A stretch of DNA of 64,000 nt from NCBI GenBank assembly GCA_945910005.1, contig OX246739.1, positions 2,944,001 through 3,008,000 on the forward strand, read 5' to 3'. Position 1 is the first letter of the stretch. Each line of letters opens with the position of its first letter. This document shows, one piece after another, positions 13,079 through 24,838 of the stretch. Under the pieces are notes generated by a model. That model searched no databases and had not been told where the DNA came from. It saw nothing but the letters and a program-made list of their open reading frames with translations. The translations under genes were made by a program, and so were the position numbers. The DNA is from Isoperla grammatica. Taxonomy: Eukaryota > Arthropoda > Insecta > Plecoptera > Perlodidae.

Positions 13079-16000
13079 ACGTATACAGTACCAAGTTCAT
13101 GTCGCAAGGCCATAATTCTCTTTAGTCATGCTTCAAAATACCGATCAATACCAAATATCGAGCGTATTTGATAACCAAATGATTAACCTAAACCACTTAA
13201 AATTTCAAAACGCTCCTCAGTCAATTATTCAAAGGGTTAAGGTTTGCTTTCCAAAATGGGCTTCTGTGAATTTTTAAACCGTATTCATCCGTTTGAGCTC
13301 CGGATCAGACGGGCAATTCCATTGATTTGAGAGTCTCTCCTGTTTACAGGGGTATGCTAACGACATTACAAGGGCAATTCCTCCTCCTTTGCTAACTAAC
13401 TCCCCTTATCTGATTTTCGGATACATGTAAAGAAAGTTGGAGAGCCAGTGAATTGCACTCAAATTGGACGGACTAAAGTTTACTTCCAAGTGAGGTCAAA
13501 GAAAAGAACTTGCGTGAATCAATTAAGATCGGCGGACTTGGTCCAGATGAGTCCGGGTAATCGGCTAGCCACAAAGGAGTCCGGGTAAAGTGTCCGGAGT
13601 TCTGACCCGGAGTCGTGCGTGGTAACAGGATTATCTAATCAGCCACCATACTTACTTCCCTAACTTTACAATTGTGCCTAATACCGGATCGAAAGAACGG
13701 ACGTACATTCAACACGATTGCTGCGTAATCTGGCTAAAGCAATTAACGAAATGGGTGGGGCTCATTGGTTGTGTGGGTTCAATCTACATTCCACTGTGGG
13801 CGGTAGGTGTGAACACGTACTTGTATCCACACTGTTATATAACTAGTTCACTGGAAGACGATGATATTTTGGGTTTATGTTTCGGATGTTTGGAACGATA
13901 ATAATCGAAGCGACGAGTGACATAAAAGAAGAAAAAACACTACAAAACATCGATGACCAAGACAACAAGAGATCAGGAATGGTGGTTTACGCATTATTTC
14001 CAACAGGCAATCAATAGTCAATCAATAGTATCAATAGTTCTTGTGATCTAGAGGAGACACCATTAATAACTTTTATTCATCCGGACAGTTTAATTTTCCT
14101 ATCTACATACGTGTGGGCTTGTAGAAGATCTGTGAGTGAGTCCTTACGTTTAGTCGTGTCGTTTGTATTCCCACAGTATCACTGTATTTTGTAAACAAGT
14201 AGAATAGAACACTTATGTCAACCAATACACTCCTAAACGTATACATTTATTTAAAACTATAAATATTGTAGTGCTTGTTGTTAAAGTGTTCAGTTTTCCG
14301 AAAGTGAAATCAACGCCAATGCCACCACGAGACGCATGATCGAGTTACACACTGGAAATCATCTCCAGCGTATGTGAGCAGAAAATAAATTCAAATTTAT
14401 GTAGTTATTATTAAATATTGATTATCCGGCGTATTGGGCGTAGTCGATTAGGCATTGATCGTGAAACGCATGGTTTGGACATGTATGTCATGTGGGGCTT
14501 TAAAATCTTCGTGCATTTCTGGCTCGATTACCATAATTGCCAAAATATCAAACTAAAATCCAATACATATAATTAATAATTAGTAAAACCAACGATTTTC
14601 AGGGACAGATCAGTGGAATGATAGATATTAATTTACTATTGTAAACGAGCTCATAACACTTCCTATTTCATTTTAAATAAACGTAACTATCAGGAACCCT
14701 CATAACAAGTTCTGTGATAGTCAAAAAGTAGGTAGGCCCATATGTGACGATGTTTAACAAACCGTCGAAAGTCTTCAATCTTGTTTCTATACTGATATAT
14801 ATTGGGCCCACTACTTAGCGATTAGATACAGGTTCTAAAACTGATTACCTACTAGACATTAGCCTTATTCTTACCTACCTTTGGCCAATAGTCTTCTACT
14901 CTCTACATGTTATTGTGATGTGCTAAGATAACTTTATTCCGACAGTATTTACATAGCTTTTGTTTTGTGCAGTTCTGCTATGAAAGCCGGATGATGGTAA
15001 TGATGATCAATAGCATTGAAACCCAAGGCTGACGTGACCGCCAAGCGGATAGTCAGTATTTGTCAACGGATAAGATAGGAGATCCTATCACTCATGTTGA
15101 GCACATTTTCGCTTAAGACATTCCACCAAAAAAGAGACTGAAATATTACGCTTAACTTTGTTTGTGGTGCCTTTTATATGAAAGTGGTCTTTTGAGCTAC
15201 TTCATATAATAAGTATTCGAGCAAGGTCCTACTCTATCCTGTTTGAACTTTTACAAATTTTATTTAATGAGGCATGTACATAAAAACACGAAGGCTATGC
15301 GAGAAAAGCAAGCATAAGCATTATTAAGGGTTACTGAAATTCCTCTTTGTGGTTAGCAAATACATGTTTATTAAAAACGATTATTATTTAATTCCGACTC
15401 AAAGGATGTTCTCTCTTGCTCTGACCTCACCGTACAGTGTTGACCTCTCTCTTTCTGTCTCTCTCTCCACCCAAACCGTTCATGTTCTCGCTTTTAAGGA
15501 ATTTGTAAGGGCCATATCTCGTTTGTAGCAAACATTCACATCAAAGAACGCTATTTACGTATCTACTTTGACATTTAAGCCCCTTTGAAGGAAAAATACC
15601 AAAATGTAACAGTTATGCCGTGCTATGACCCACCGAGACGAACTTAAACTACATCTTGTACTTAATTTTACGCCAGCTTTAACCTTATTGTCCGCAAATA
15701 TTCTCTTTACTTGAATAAGACTCAACGTTGTGAGAATAATGGAGGCAGCGATTGAAAGACAGGTTACCTCAACACAGCACAGTACACACATAAAACAGTG
15801 CCATGTTGAAAACAACTTAGTAACCTAGTAAATATGTACCATAGTTTTATCGCGGGGTGGGGGGGTGCTTTTACTTGATAGTCAAGTCAGATCTTACTGC
15901 ACTCAACCTAGCTGCAGCAGCTTCTAAACTCAATGGTTGTAGTGAAAACTGTACAAGCCGAAACAAGGTTCGTGCTAATAGCATGGCTTATTTATAGAAA

Positions 16001-16261
16001 GTTTGTTCCGGCCATTTCAGACAAGCCAACATGTCCCTGGAGTGAAATGCTGAACGGGCCTCTTTTCTTGAATCCGGCTCTGACTGGCCCTGCTCTCAAG
16101 ACAGGAAATAGGTCAAGCTACACCTACACGCACACACAGACACTTAACTGAGTGGGGTTTAGCTCCGTTCCCTTCCTTTCCAGCAACGTAAGCCCTTCAT
16201 CAATGCAGGTTGTACAAATACCAATCTACCTGATTATTTTACTAAGTCTTGTTGCACGTCA
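13079..16261. other. No gene seen
   Basis: Intronic DNA. GAGTCCGGGTAA occurs twice 31 nt apart (about 13546 and 13577), followed by an inverted ACCCGGAGTC, making a local hairpin-prone patch. A G run lies at about 15855. No exons were recognised. Confidence 0.45.
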
Positions 16262-16620
16262 AGCTTTGGAGTCAGGTCGGATTTATTTGTTTATTTATTT
16301 ATGTACTTTTCATTACAAATGAGGACAATATGAATACGAACTTTACTATGTACAAAATAAACAAGAACAATAACACAAAATGTACTATATTCAAGCAGCA
16401 ATACAAATAATTCTAAACCTTCTAAACAATCCGCGACAGACTGAGATGAAGGAAAAAGAAAAGGGAAAACTAGATTTGTGCAAAAGAAGTCCGCACACCG
16501 TGTTATGTACTGTCGTTGTTCATATAGGGAGTTTAAGATGTTTTTCACATCCACGATATATTTTTAAGTATTTCCAGTTTTCCTATCTTTATTGCAAGAG
16601 CAATTATGTGCATCCATGCC
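16262..16620 (-). repeat. Possible LINE 3' UTR with (AAAT)n tail
   Basis: The minus strand ends in ATGAAAAGTACATAAATAAA and further A-rich units, like a non-LTR retrotransposon tail. The upstream 87-codon open frame (16554-16291) has no recognisable motif. Weak call. Confidence 0.25.
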
Positions 16621-17944
16621 GCATGTATGTTTGTTTAATCATATGCATGACACTCAAACTAAACTAAAAGCGGCGTGAACAGGGTTTACGGACAATGCTA
16701 AATAACTCTGTGTGGTTTACTGTATTTAGTGTCACTCGTAATATTAGCTTAATTAACAGTTTTCCATATATGAGCGACTAATCACAGCCATACTAGTATT
16801 CAATCTTGTACTGTGAAAAACTAGAAACTTTACGTCCGACGGAAGAATGTTATAACGAATTATTAATTTTGAGTGTTTAAAATGTACTTTTATTTGTTAA
16901 TATTTGTTAGCAACTTGGTATGTTTTAATCAATGGTATCAATGGTAATCAATGGTAAATTTTAATGTGCAACCATAAAAACAAGTACAAAAGATGCATCG
17001 CGAACAGTGTAACAATCCATCAATATTCTAAAGGTTGTAAATTGGAGAAGTGAGAATGTTTTCATGATGTGTGTTGCTGAGGACGAATTGTATAATAGTA
17101 AATGCAAACACAAATCAATAAAACATCAATTATATCGGAGAGTTGAAGGAGAGCAACTAGGATTAGGAACAATGAAATCAGTTAATTTGGTGCAAGTAAT
17201 TTGGTGAACAAGGATAATTGTAAAACTTATACTGGCTCTTTGCCCATTTGTGGTTTTTAGAATTATAATTTGTAATACTATACCTTACTTTTGTTCAAAG
17301 GTTTTATATTGAATTAATTGTCTTGACATGTTTCTTATTCTGACAATATTAGTTACTGAAAATAAGCCAACAAGTTAAGAGTTTAAAGTTTAATGTCAAA
17401 TAGTAAAAGTATAGTATTATGGATAGAGACGTGTTCAATTTTAGTTGATGTTTAACATTTGTATTATTTTTAAATACCCTGTGATTGTTCCTACTAAAAA
17501 TGTTTTGAAAATGATTACTCTCATTTTGAGGTGGAATTGATTTTTGTAATGTAACTCACATGTATATTCATTTCTTCATTCAGCGTTACTTCCGTTTTAA
17601 AAGTTTCATTTTAATATAATGTCTTAACGCCTGGGTTAATCCTCGTTCAATATAAAGAAAAACAAACAAAGCTCTACTGAAAATTCATATTAGTTTCGTT
17701 CAACCGTAAAACGTTCAGCAATATCAACGCGGTCAAACAATTTGAATGCGCCCAACTTTTCATTGCATGCGTCATATATTTATTATTTGCTAAAAGGTTT
17801 TCAATTTACAACCTCTCAGTTTCCAGTTCACGTTTCGCTTACCTTTGCAATAATCCAGAACGTTTCAGTATTTTTTTTCGATACCTCAGTCGCAACTAAT
17901 ACGATATTGTTTTTCATTTTCCATCTCTTAAAGTTTTCTCTTTT
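16621..17944. other. No gene seen
   Basis: Very AT-rich. A short triplication of ATCAATGGTA lies at about 16929-16957. Nothing else recognisable. Confidence 0.5.
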
Positions 17945-18262
17945 TCAAGTCGGCCACTGTTGGCAGTGAGAATGCTGGCCGCGCGTCTTTCGGCCAATCA
18001 TGAGATGAACATAGAGATGCGAGGGAATCAATGAGCCCCTACGTCACAGTAACGGAGCGATGAGAGAGGGCATTATTAAGTTTTGAGCGTCTGGGTGGTC
18101 TCGGTTTTGATTGAGGTCAGCAATAGTGCTGACCACTGGAGGAAAAGAGTTAGCGGTCACACTTTACTTGAAACTGGACCCGTTCAAAACCGACCTCGTT
18201 GTGGTTTCCAAGCGATCTCTCTACTGTTAGTTCGACGAACTTTATAACTTTCTAAGAAAAGT
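17945..18262 (+). other. GC-richer island with promoter-like sites and a GTAAGT donor (hypothetical)
   Basis: A roughly 300-nt island of higher GC in AT-rich DNA. It has GGCCAATCA (CCAAT-like) at about 17993, TACGTCAC (CRE-like) at about 18040, a perfect hairpin GGTCAGCA-ATAG-TGCTGACC at about 18115-18134, and AAAAGTAAGT (a consensus splice donor) at about 18257. No open frame of note. It could be a non-coding first exon of an antisense or nested transcript, or a worn repeat. Speculative. Confidence 0.2.
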
Positions 18263-19109
18263 AAGTTTGATATTAAATTTTGTTTTCGAACATTTTAGTG
18301 AATCAATGCGTTAGCCGTTATCTTCGGAATACCACAGCGTCAAGCTCTTAACCGTTCACTGGCTGGAGTTCTTTTATACTTGAGACTTCGCCTAAGCGCC
18401 AAATTACTTATTTATGGAGCTGCACTAGCAAAAGGTAACGATATATACAGTTTAGTTATTTAGCTAGTGCTGCTATAGTGGTTTGTTTAAATCACACATC
18501 TTAAACCAGCTTTAACGTTAATCTGTCACGTTTTTTAATATGCTAGCAATATTTGTTTCTTTGCTGTAAGTAAAAATCAAAATCCCGCTGTAAAAACACA
18601 TGGATTTTATTGGCAGCAAATGTTTCTGTATCACATAATCTAAAGTAATTCTATATCCTTTTCAAATCTAGTGTAGTCTACGTCAAGTATCAAAGATGAA
18701 ATGATGTGTATGTATAAAACTACCAATGCATATTTGAGAGTGGAGAATATAGGACGAAGTATTGTTCTCAATGTGAACACAAGCTATGCTCACCCCGAGA
18801 CGACGTTCAAAGAGTTACATTTTCTCAAAATTGTAAACAAACCATAAAGTACCCCTTAGTAATTTAATTACTTTTCTCCCTCTTCTCTCAACGCATTCCA
18901 TGATTGTTTGGTTGAAAGCACCAAGCATAGAGGTTGTGTAATCCCGCGAAATGCTGTTCGTTTTTCAACACATATTACGAGAGTACCCCATTCAAAAGTA
19001 TCTGAAATATCCCCATACCAGATTAAGTATGTACGAGCTTGATAGGGTAAACCATCTATATGATTCCCTGCTACGGCTTTTAGCTTTCCCCCATTCAACG
19101 CAGGGAGCC

Positions 19110-19110
<1 letters not shown>
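18263..19110. other. No gene seen
   Basis: No exons or repeats recognised. Confidence 0.45.

Positions 19111-19178
<68 letters not shown>
19111..19178. repeat. (GA)n microsatellite
   Basis: About 33 uninterrupted GA units. The open frames of Arg-Glu or Leu-Ser repeats crossing it are artefacts of the repeat. Confidence 0.98.
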
Positions 19179-19179
<1 letters not shown>

Positions 19180-19619
19180 ACGTTATCAACCAACACATGG
19201 TGGATGTCCTAGTAAAAGTAAATGAACCTACCCTCAGCTGGCATGGCATCATTCTCTGAGTATTTCTATCATTGTAGAAAACAACTCGCCGTGACTTGCC
19301 AACTGACGCCATGAAATCCCTTGCTTCAAATAAAAACCCATTTTTTCTCCATCAGACGGAAAAAGGAAACGAAGAAAATCTGCCACGATACAATTTCGAC
19401 GTTGAGTGAAAATATCAGCGTCGTCAGCAGCGCTAGTGAGGCCTGTCCGTTGAACGTCGGACCCTTTGACCAGAGTGACGTGTATTATAGGCCTACTCTA
19501 TATATACTCGTACTCCTTTCAGAGCCAGGAGATAGACCTCACGTGCGAGAACACACAGATTGGACTCTACAATACATAGTTACTCGAGATTGAAGCTTAA
19601 TGAAGCGTGGAGTGGTCTA

Positions 19620-19885
19620 GTTTTCACTTTGAGAAGTATGTCTTGGTACAATATATGTTCGTTGTATTGAAACGTGGCGTTCTTCACTACCTATATTCAC
19701 GTTTTGAAGTATGAATTTGTGCAATATTTGTTCACTTGCATTGAACCGTGTCGTTAGTATTTACGTTTAGAGATGTGACTGCGTTCAATTTCGATTGAAT
19801 TGAGATGATACAGCGTTGTTCAGTGTTAATTTAAAGAAACGCGAGTTTGTTCAATATTTGTTACATTTCATTGAATTTATTGTTT
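19620..19885. repeat. Degenerate 62-73 bp tandem array, four units
   Basis: Four diverged units begin near 19625, 19698, 19764 and 19826. Each has a GAAGTATG-like start, then GTNCAATATNTGTTC and ATTGAA with a GTGNCGTT-like block. Identity is low, so the array is old. Non-coding. Confidence 0.6.
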
Positions 19886-20395
19886 ACTTAATATCCAAAC
19901 ACAGCTTTTCAATTAATTACAAGTAAAAGAGTTTAGTGGTAGTTTGTACTAACCGCGCCATATTCACTCCAGTCAGGGGTAGTAACATCAGACACCTCTA
20001 GTATATAATATTTCTTCCGATTCATCTGTTTCGCATGTTTGTAAATGCAGTCATTCTTTTCCGCATTGTTCAGAATTTCACAGTCATCTGCTTGAGTCAA
20101 ACTCTCTATGAATTTATAGCAACTGGATTTAAATATTTTTTTAAATATACAGCTCAGCAGACAAAAATAATCTTGGAAATATATTCGTAAGATCTTCTGA
20201 CATACCCGTGACGTTTTCATATAGGCAATCAAAGAATGAAGAAAACTCAACTATACTCAATTAAAACAATAGTTAAATTGACTTGTACTGCAGCTGTTGC
20301 CTCAAGCTTCTCACTTAAAAGAAGCATGTTACTTGAGAGAGTTTCGTAGAAAAGTGTTCAAGTTCATTGGAGTGTTTACCCCTTCTCTCTTGGTA
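19886..20395. other. No gene seen
   Basis: A 105-codon minus-strand open frame (20250-19933) has no recognisable domain and ordinary AT-rich composition. I do not call it a gene. Confidence 0.45.
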
Positions 20396-20497
20396 GCTGT
20401 GCTGTGCTGTGCTGTGCTGTGCTGTGCTGTGCCGTGCTGTGCTGTGCTGTGCTGTGCTGTGCTGTGCCGTGCTGTGCTGTGCTATGCTGTGCTGTGC
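20396..20497. repeat. (GCTGT)n pentanucleotide microsatellite
   Basis: About 20 units of GCTGT with a few GCCGT and GCTAT variants. A 5-nt unit keeps a frame open, producing a false cysteine-rich open frame. Confidence 0.95.
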
Positions 20498-21368
20498 CCC
20501 CAGGTGCTCTCGGCCCTAATTAGCTCTCTTGTTGTGATCTAGCTCCAGGCGGAGGCCGCATCCACGTCAATATACCATTACTAGACGCACGTGCGAACAT
20601 CGTCCGGCCATGGTTAAACCACCGCCCGCGGTCCCAAGTTATCGACGATGATCGAATTAGCTATTTTTGATTAAATAGCGATAATAAATATTTGAGACGA
20701 AAAATGCAAAGGAGTAAGCGAGAAACTTGTTGAGAAATTCAAAATTATGAAACCCATCTCTGAAGCAAGATTTGACAAGATGGTTTAAGTATTGTAACAG
20801 TTGAACACGAGTGAGCTCAACTTCTCAGAAAATGTATCCAAGTCGTTGTCAAATAGTTTGCCAAGACGAAACAAATTTTAGACGAGTTTTCGTTAAAGTA
20901 AAATTACTTTTCAATCTTTTATTTAAAATAAGCTTGGGGGGGGGGGGGTTACTTTTCGTTTCGACTCAGGGACCTGCGATTTATAGCAACGGCACTCTGC
21001 TTGCCTGAATAAATAATCAAACGTTGTTTTCGCAGAAATTATCCTGCCTGTACGAAAAATATCAGCTCGATTCGTATTTGTCATGCAATCACTTTCTGAG
21101 CAGAATAAAGTCAAACGCAAGAAGTAAAAACGTAGAAATGAAATCAAAATACTATAAAGATGGAATCAAACAGAAATTCATAAATACTTATACTAAGGTC
21201 CAGTCTTACAATGTCCCAATAACTACTTATTCATCGAATAGCTTGTTTTCTCCATGGCAACCACCAATCAAAACACTTGAAATCCTCCAAATAGCTTTAT
21301 TGCTGCAAATAACTTTCCTATTAGGAGATTGAAAGACCAGCCCTAAGTATAACAATAATACTGTTTAA
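20498..21368. other. No gene seen; G run and dispersed-repeat block
   Basis: G homopolymer at about 20936-20949. The block at 21243-21300 resembles 5688-5745 (CTTGTTTTCTCCATGGCAAC then CCAAT and TTGAAATC), suggesting two copies of one old repeat. The frame of 102 codons ending near 21332 is unrecognised. Confidence 0.4.
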
Positions 21369-21423
21369 ATGTGCATAAATACACCGTTAGCGTTGGTTCT
21401 TGTTGCTTCGTTTATATAATTGC

Positions 21424-21560
21424 AGGTGGCTCGTTGGTCCAGTGGTTGGCATCCCTTCTTTCAATGCAGAAGGACCCGGGTACAAATCCCGCTTCAGGCA
21501 GAGGTTTTTTAACTTCTAAAGTGAATTCAATTCCATTACTTCTTGGCTTAGGAATAAATA
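21424..21560 (+). repeat. tRNA-Pro-like SINE head
   Basis: GGCTCGTTGGTCCAGTGGTT matches the 5' half of animal tRNA-Pro (GGCTCGTTGGTCTAG), and GACCCGGGTACAAATCCCG matches its T arm. The 3' acceptor strand does not pair, and T-rich sequence follows, so it is a retroposed tRNA-Pro derivative rather than a functional gene. Confidence 0.65.
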
Positions 21561-21857
21561 AACGGTGACTTTGGAGCCGTCCTAGCAACGAAGCACTCAA
21601 TAAATTCTAAGTTGTTCTGAATCGGCCTTGTTGATTCTGGCATTTGTCTGCAGGTGTTCGCACTGTCCAATCACTGATTCATATGTTTCGTATTTGAAAT
21701 ATCGATCTTTGATTGGTTATCGCTCACTCGTCGATGGTGTTCCAAGCCTACAGGGTTGGTTTAGTCACTTTAAATTAAAGTCCCCCACTGCAAATCAGTT
21801 TAATTACTGAGTGGGTAGACTCTAAATGTGAATTTATTTATTTAAATGATGCCAGTA

Positions 21858-21954
21858 TTATCAGCAAGTCCTCAGCGTATGACATGTAGGGATGCGGGTT
21901 CGAATCCCGCATAAGGCGTGGGTTTTTGCAATTTTCCTTCACCTTCTCTATCAC
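21858..21954 (+). repeat. Second tRNA-like SINE head, cut by a MITE
   Basis: A perfect T-arm-like hairpin GCGGGTTCGAATCCCGC lies at about 21895-21911; the upstream half is degenerate. The element is interrupted at 21954 by the hAT-type MITE and may continue at 22573 (sequence ...TCTATCAC|CCATCACC). Confidence 0.5.
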
Positions 21955-22564
21955 CAGAGGCAGGAGTTTATGGTGATAATGTTTTGAATATTTCGTTTTT
22001 AAGATTTAAAAAGGTGGTGAATTGGTGTTGAATATTTTGGAAAAAATCGTTTTTATAGCGGTGTTAATTTTTTTCTATTTTTGGCTACTTTGAGACCATG
22101 GAAAATGCATAGGCTAAAAATTAGAACACAAATATGTATCAACCTACATTTATTAGTTACATAGCACAACTATAAACACATGAATTAATCCATGAATCAC
22201 TGAGTATGCCTACGTAAAACAGTGAACACTTATTGTAGGCCTACTCACACTAGTTTCCTTAATCTATGTCTCCAAATTGCAGTGCGTTGCCGAGGACGCC
22301 GTGCGGCCGTGACGTGACTGTTGACACAAAAACGTAAAAATTGGACGGTAAATCGCCAATTTGTCATTTATTTATTTTATTCTAACGTTATTCGTGAATA
22401 ATGGGTAGAATCGCTCAAATCGCGGCTATACTTAAAAATCGCGAAAAAAAATGTCATTTCCAGCACCACAAGACTACAAGTACCTAAAACGTCCACATCT
22501 GTAGTTATAAAACATTTTCTAAGAAAATCGCGTTTATCGTTAATACCATAAACTCCTGCCTCTG
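21955..22564. mobile_element. Non-autonomous hAT-type DNA transposon with 8-bp target duplication
   Basis: The left end CAGAGGCAGGAGTTTATGGT is repeated inverted at the right end (22545-22564). The flanks carry the same 8 nt, TCTATCAC, at 21947-21954 and 22565-22572. An 8-bp target duplication with ends beginning CAGRGG is the hallmark of the hAT superfamily. It is 610 nt long with no transposase frame, hence non-autonomous. The intact ends and duplication suggest it is younger than the SINE it sits in. Confidence 0.88.
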
Positions 22565-22702
22565 TCTATCACCCATCACCGTCTAGAATAGCATGATTGC
22601 AAAAATAGAAACGAAGCAACAAGAACCAACGCTAACGGTGTATTTATGCACATCCATCTTGATAGTGCAAAGCACCGAATTTCAACTCACTCTCAGATTG
22701 TT

Positions 22703-22815
22703 TGAGTCAGCACCTCTGCTAGCTTGTTGGCTCAAGCTGCTTGAGCCAGCATCTCTGCCAGCTTGTTGGCTCAAGCTGCTTGAGCCAGCACCTCTAACAG
22801 CTAGTTGGCTTGGTG
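22703..22815. repeat. 39-bp tandem repeat with perfect hairpins
   Basis: About 2.7 units of a 39-nt sequence containing GGCTCAAGCTGCTTGAGCC, an 8-bp perfect stem with a 3-nt loop, repeated twice. The unit is 13 codons, so an open frame of 79 codons crosses it, but there is no recognisable domain. Confidence 0.8.
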
Positions 22816-24752
22816 AACGCTTTGTTCGTTAACTGGCTCTTAGAGTGTTCGAGCTCCATGATTATAATAGCATGCACGACCCTCAGGCCGACCCATGAAG
22901 GTATCATTGTGTAGTCAGCCAGCTTATGTGAGCTAGTGAATAAAAATACATTGACGAACCGCAATGTTATAGATGGACTAAATATTCGATATCAGCTCCC
23001 GGTCAAGTTATGTCCATACAATAGAGCATTTATGTTCTGGCTTATATTGTTTACTTCAACAATAGGGGTTTACATTGTTATATAAGTTTACCGGTTCAGT
23101 GATCACAGTGAAAAACGCATTCAACTAAAAGCAAAATAATGATTATTAAATGTATTATTTTTCTTAACAACGAGTATATACAACGCTTGTTTGTGTCAAA
23201 AATGTTATTGTTCAATAGTAAACGTAGTACATACCTGTAAGGGCGTTTTATTTTCAGAATGGAGGAACTTGATTATTCGATACGGTTGAAAGAGGAAAAG
23301 AGACAAATATAGATATCTAGATATATAGAGGGTTCTTTTGGGGCTGTATTAAGACGTGTTGAGAGTTGTCTACCGTCAGACTTTCTTTTAAACATAGTTT
23401 CTGGTATTCTGGACCAAAATATAGCGTTCAGACTGTTACAATATAATCACATCACACCCATTTCAGAAAAGTTGAAATTCAAACACACAGTATTTTTAGT
23501 CCAATATTAAAGTACACGCGGCATTTGTTTGATAGCACGGATTACTTTATGTATTTAATCAACATGCTGAGTTTAGTTTATCAATATTTAATAAGGGCAA
23601 ATAAGATGAGTTTATTTTATACATATTTAATTTTAACTACGATTTAAAGTATTTAATTTTGTGTATCTATTATTAACGTCTTTGTTTATTTGGACACGAA
23701 CAAAAGATAATCCCATTATATGGATGTTACCTCAAAGCTCGAACCTAGTGCAGACTATTTCCATCTTTTTGAACATTTGCAAACCTGTTCACATAATCCT
23801 TCTTGGTATGTATTCAATACTGCATTCTTTTGCAATCATTAAAATCTGCTTGGCCAGAGAGTTCTCAATCTACCTTTTGCCTTCTTTCACAAACTACTCC
23901 AGCATATTTTACTGTTCAATCTTCGCATTGCAAATTCTGTTCATGTTTCCAAATTGTCTTAGTAACCTACTTTTAACTTGAGCTACTTAAAAATTAAGTT
24001 GAAAAATAATATACGAATGTTAAATAGTTTCAGTAAATATGAAATGATGCTGGTTCGTTCTGTATGATATATTACCCCATTTATTTAAATTGTAATATGT
24101 CTTTAGCAAATGGACATTATTGTGAGTTTCCATAAAGTATAAATGGAAATACCGAAGTTAAACCAATGTAATCATGAAATATGATCAGGAAGTGACTTAC
24201 TTGTTCGGATGGGCTTCTTTTTACAAATTTGTCACTTTGTCTTTCGATTTATGAGGGAATACTACTAGTATGAATGAATAGAAGGAAATACTGTGTAGCG
24301 CGTTAGTTGTCTGGTGGGTATCTACCAGGGTACAGAACAGATGCAGGTTGTAAAGTAGTATATACACATATTGGTGGAGGCGCCGGTCCAGACAATAATG
24401 CTTGTTTCACTACCTGGACGACGACGAGCGCTGAGCGCCGGAAATGGCTGAACCGACCAATCACGGCGAAGCAGCTTTCTGAAGCGCTGTGAAGCGCTCA
24501 AGCTGGTCGAATCCAACTTAAGACTCAATTGGTTCAGGGGATTCAAGCGCTACTTAGAACGAAAGTTTCTTATATTTACTTGGAGGACAATGATAATTAA
24601 ATTAACACAAACTTATCATGTTCGTCCCCTCCATCAAAATTAGAATGCTTCAAAACTCTGGGAGCTTTTACGCAAGCAGGATAATGTTACTTGACACCAG
24701 ATGTTGTAGCTTCGGCTGAATATGTGGGAGAATAGGGGTGAATTTTACTCAA
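22816..24752. other. No gene recognised
   Basis: Mostly AT-rich. A GC-richer patch (about 24300-24540) has overlapping open frames on both strands (61 and 74 codons) without any motif I know; the repeated GAAGCGCT blocks there suggest repeat DNA rather than an exon. Confidence 0.4.
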
Positions 24753-24838
24753 ACAGTACAGTACAGTACAGTAGAGTGCAGTGTAGTGTAGTGCAGCAGT
24801 GTAGTGCAGTGCAGTGTAGTGTAGTGTAGTGTAGAGTA
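24753..24838. repeat. (AGTRY)n pentanucleotide microsatellite
   Basis: An imperfect pentanucleotide array with AGTAC, AGTGC and AGTGT-type units drifting along its length. Confidence 0.9.

Larger units (their letters stand above)
21369..22653. mobile_element. Composite element bounded by 44-nt perfect inverted repeats
   Basis: The sequence at 21369-21415 (starting ATGTGCATAAATACACCG) recurs as its reverse complement at about 22608-22653. The 44 nt from TGTGCATAAA to TTGCTTCGTTT match exactly. Between them lie two tRNA-like SINE heads in the plus orientation and a nested hAT-type MITE (21955-22564). Without the nested insertion the element is about 670 nt. No clear target-site duplication was seen, and there is no coding capacity. 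It is either a TIR transposon that captured SINEs or two copies of one repeat in opposite orientation. Confidence 0.7.

Noticed and set aside
18951..19312. Open frames rich in Arg-Glu or Leu-Ser
   Set aside because: They are translations of the (GA)n tract at 19111-19178.
20297..20542. Cysteine-rich 81-codon open frame
   Set aside because: Made by the (GCTGT)n repeat.
21424..21500. Functional tRNA-Pro gene
   Set aside because: The acceptor stem does not pair and the anticodon arm is altered; a SINE head is the better reading.
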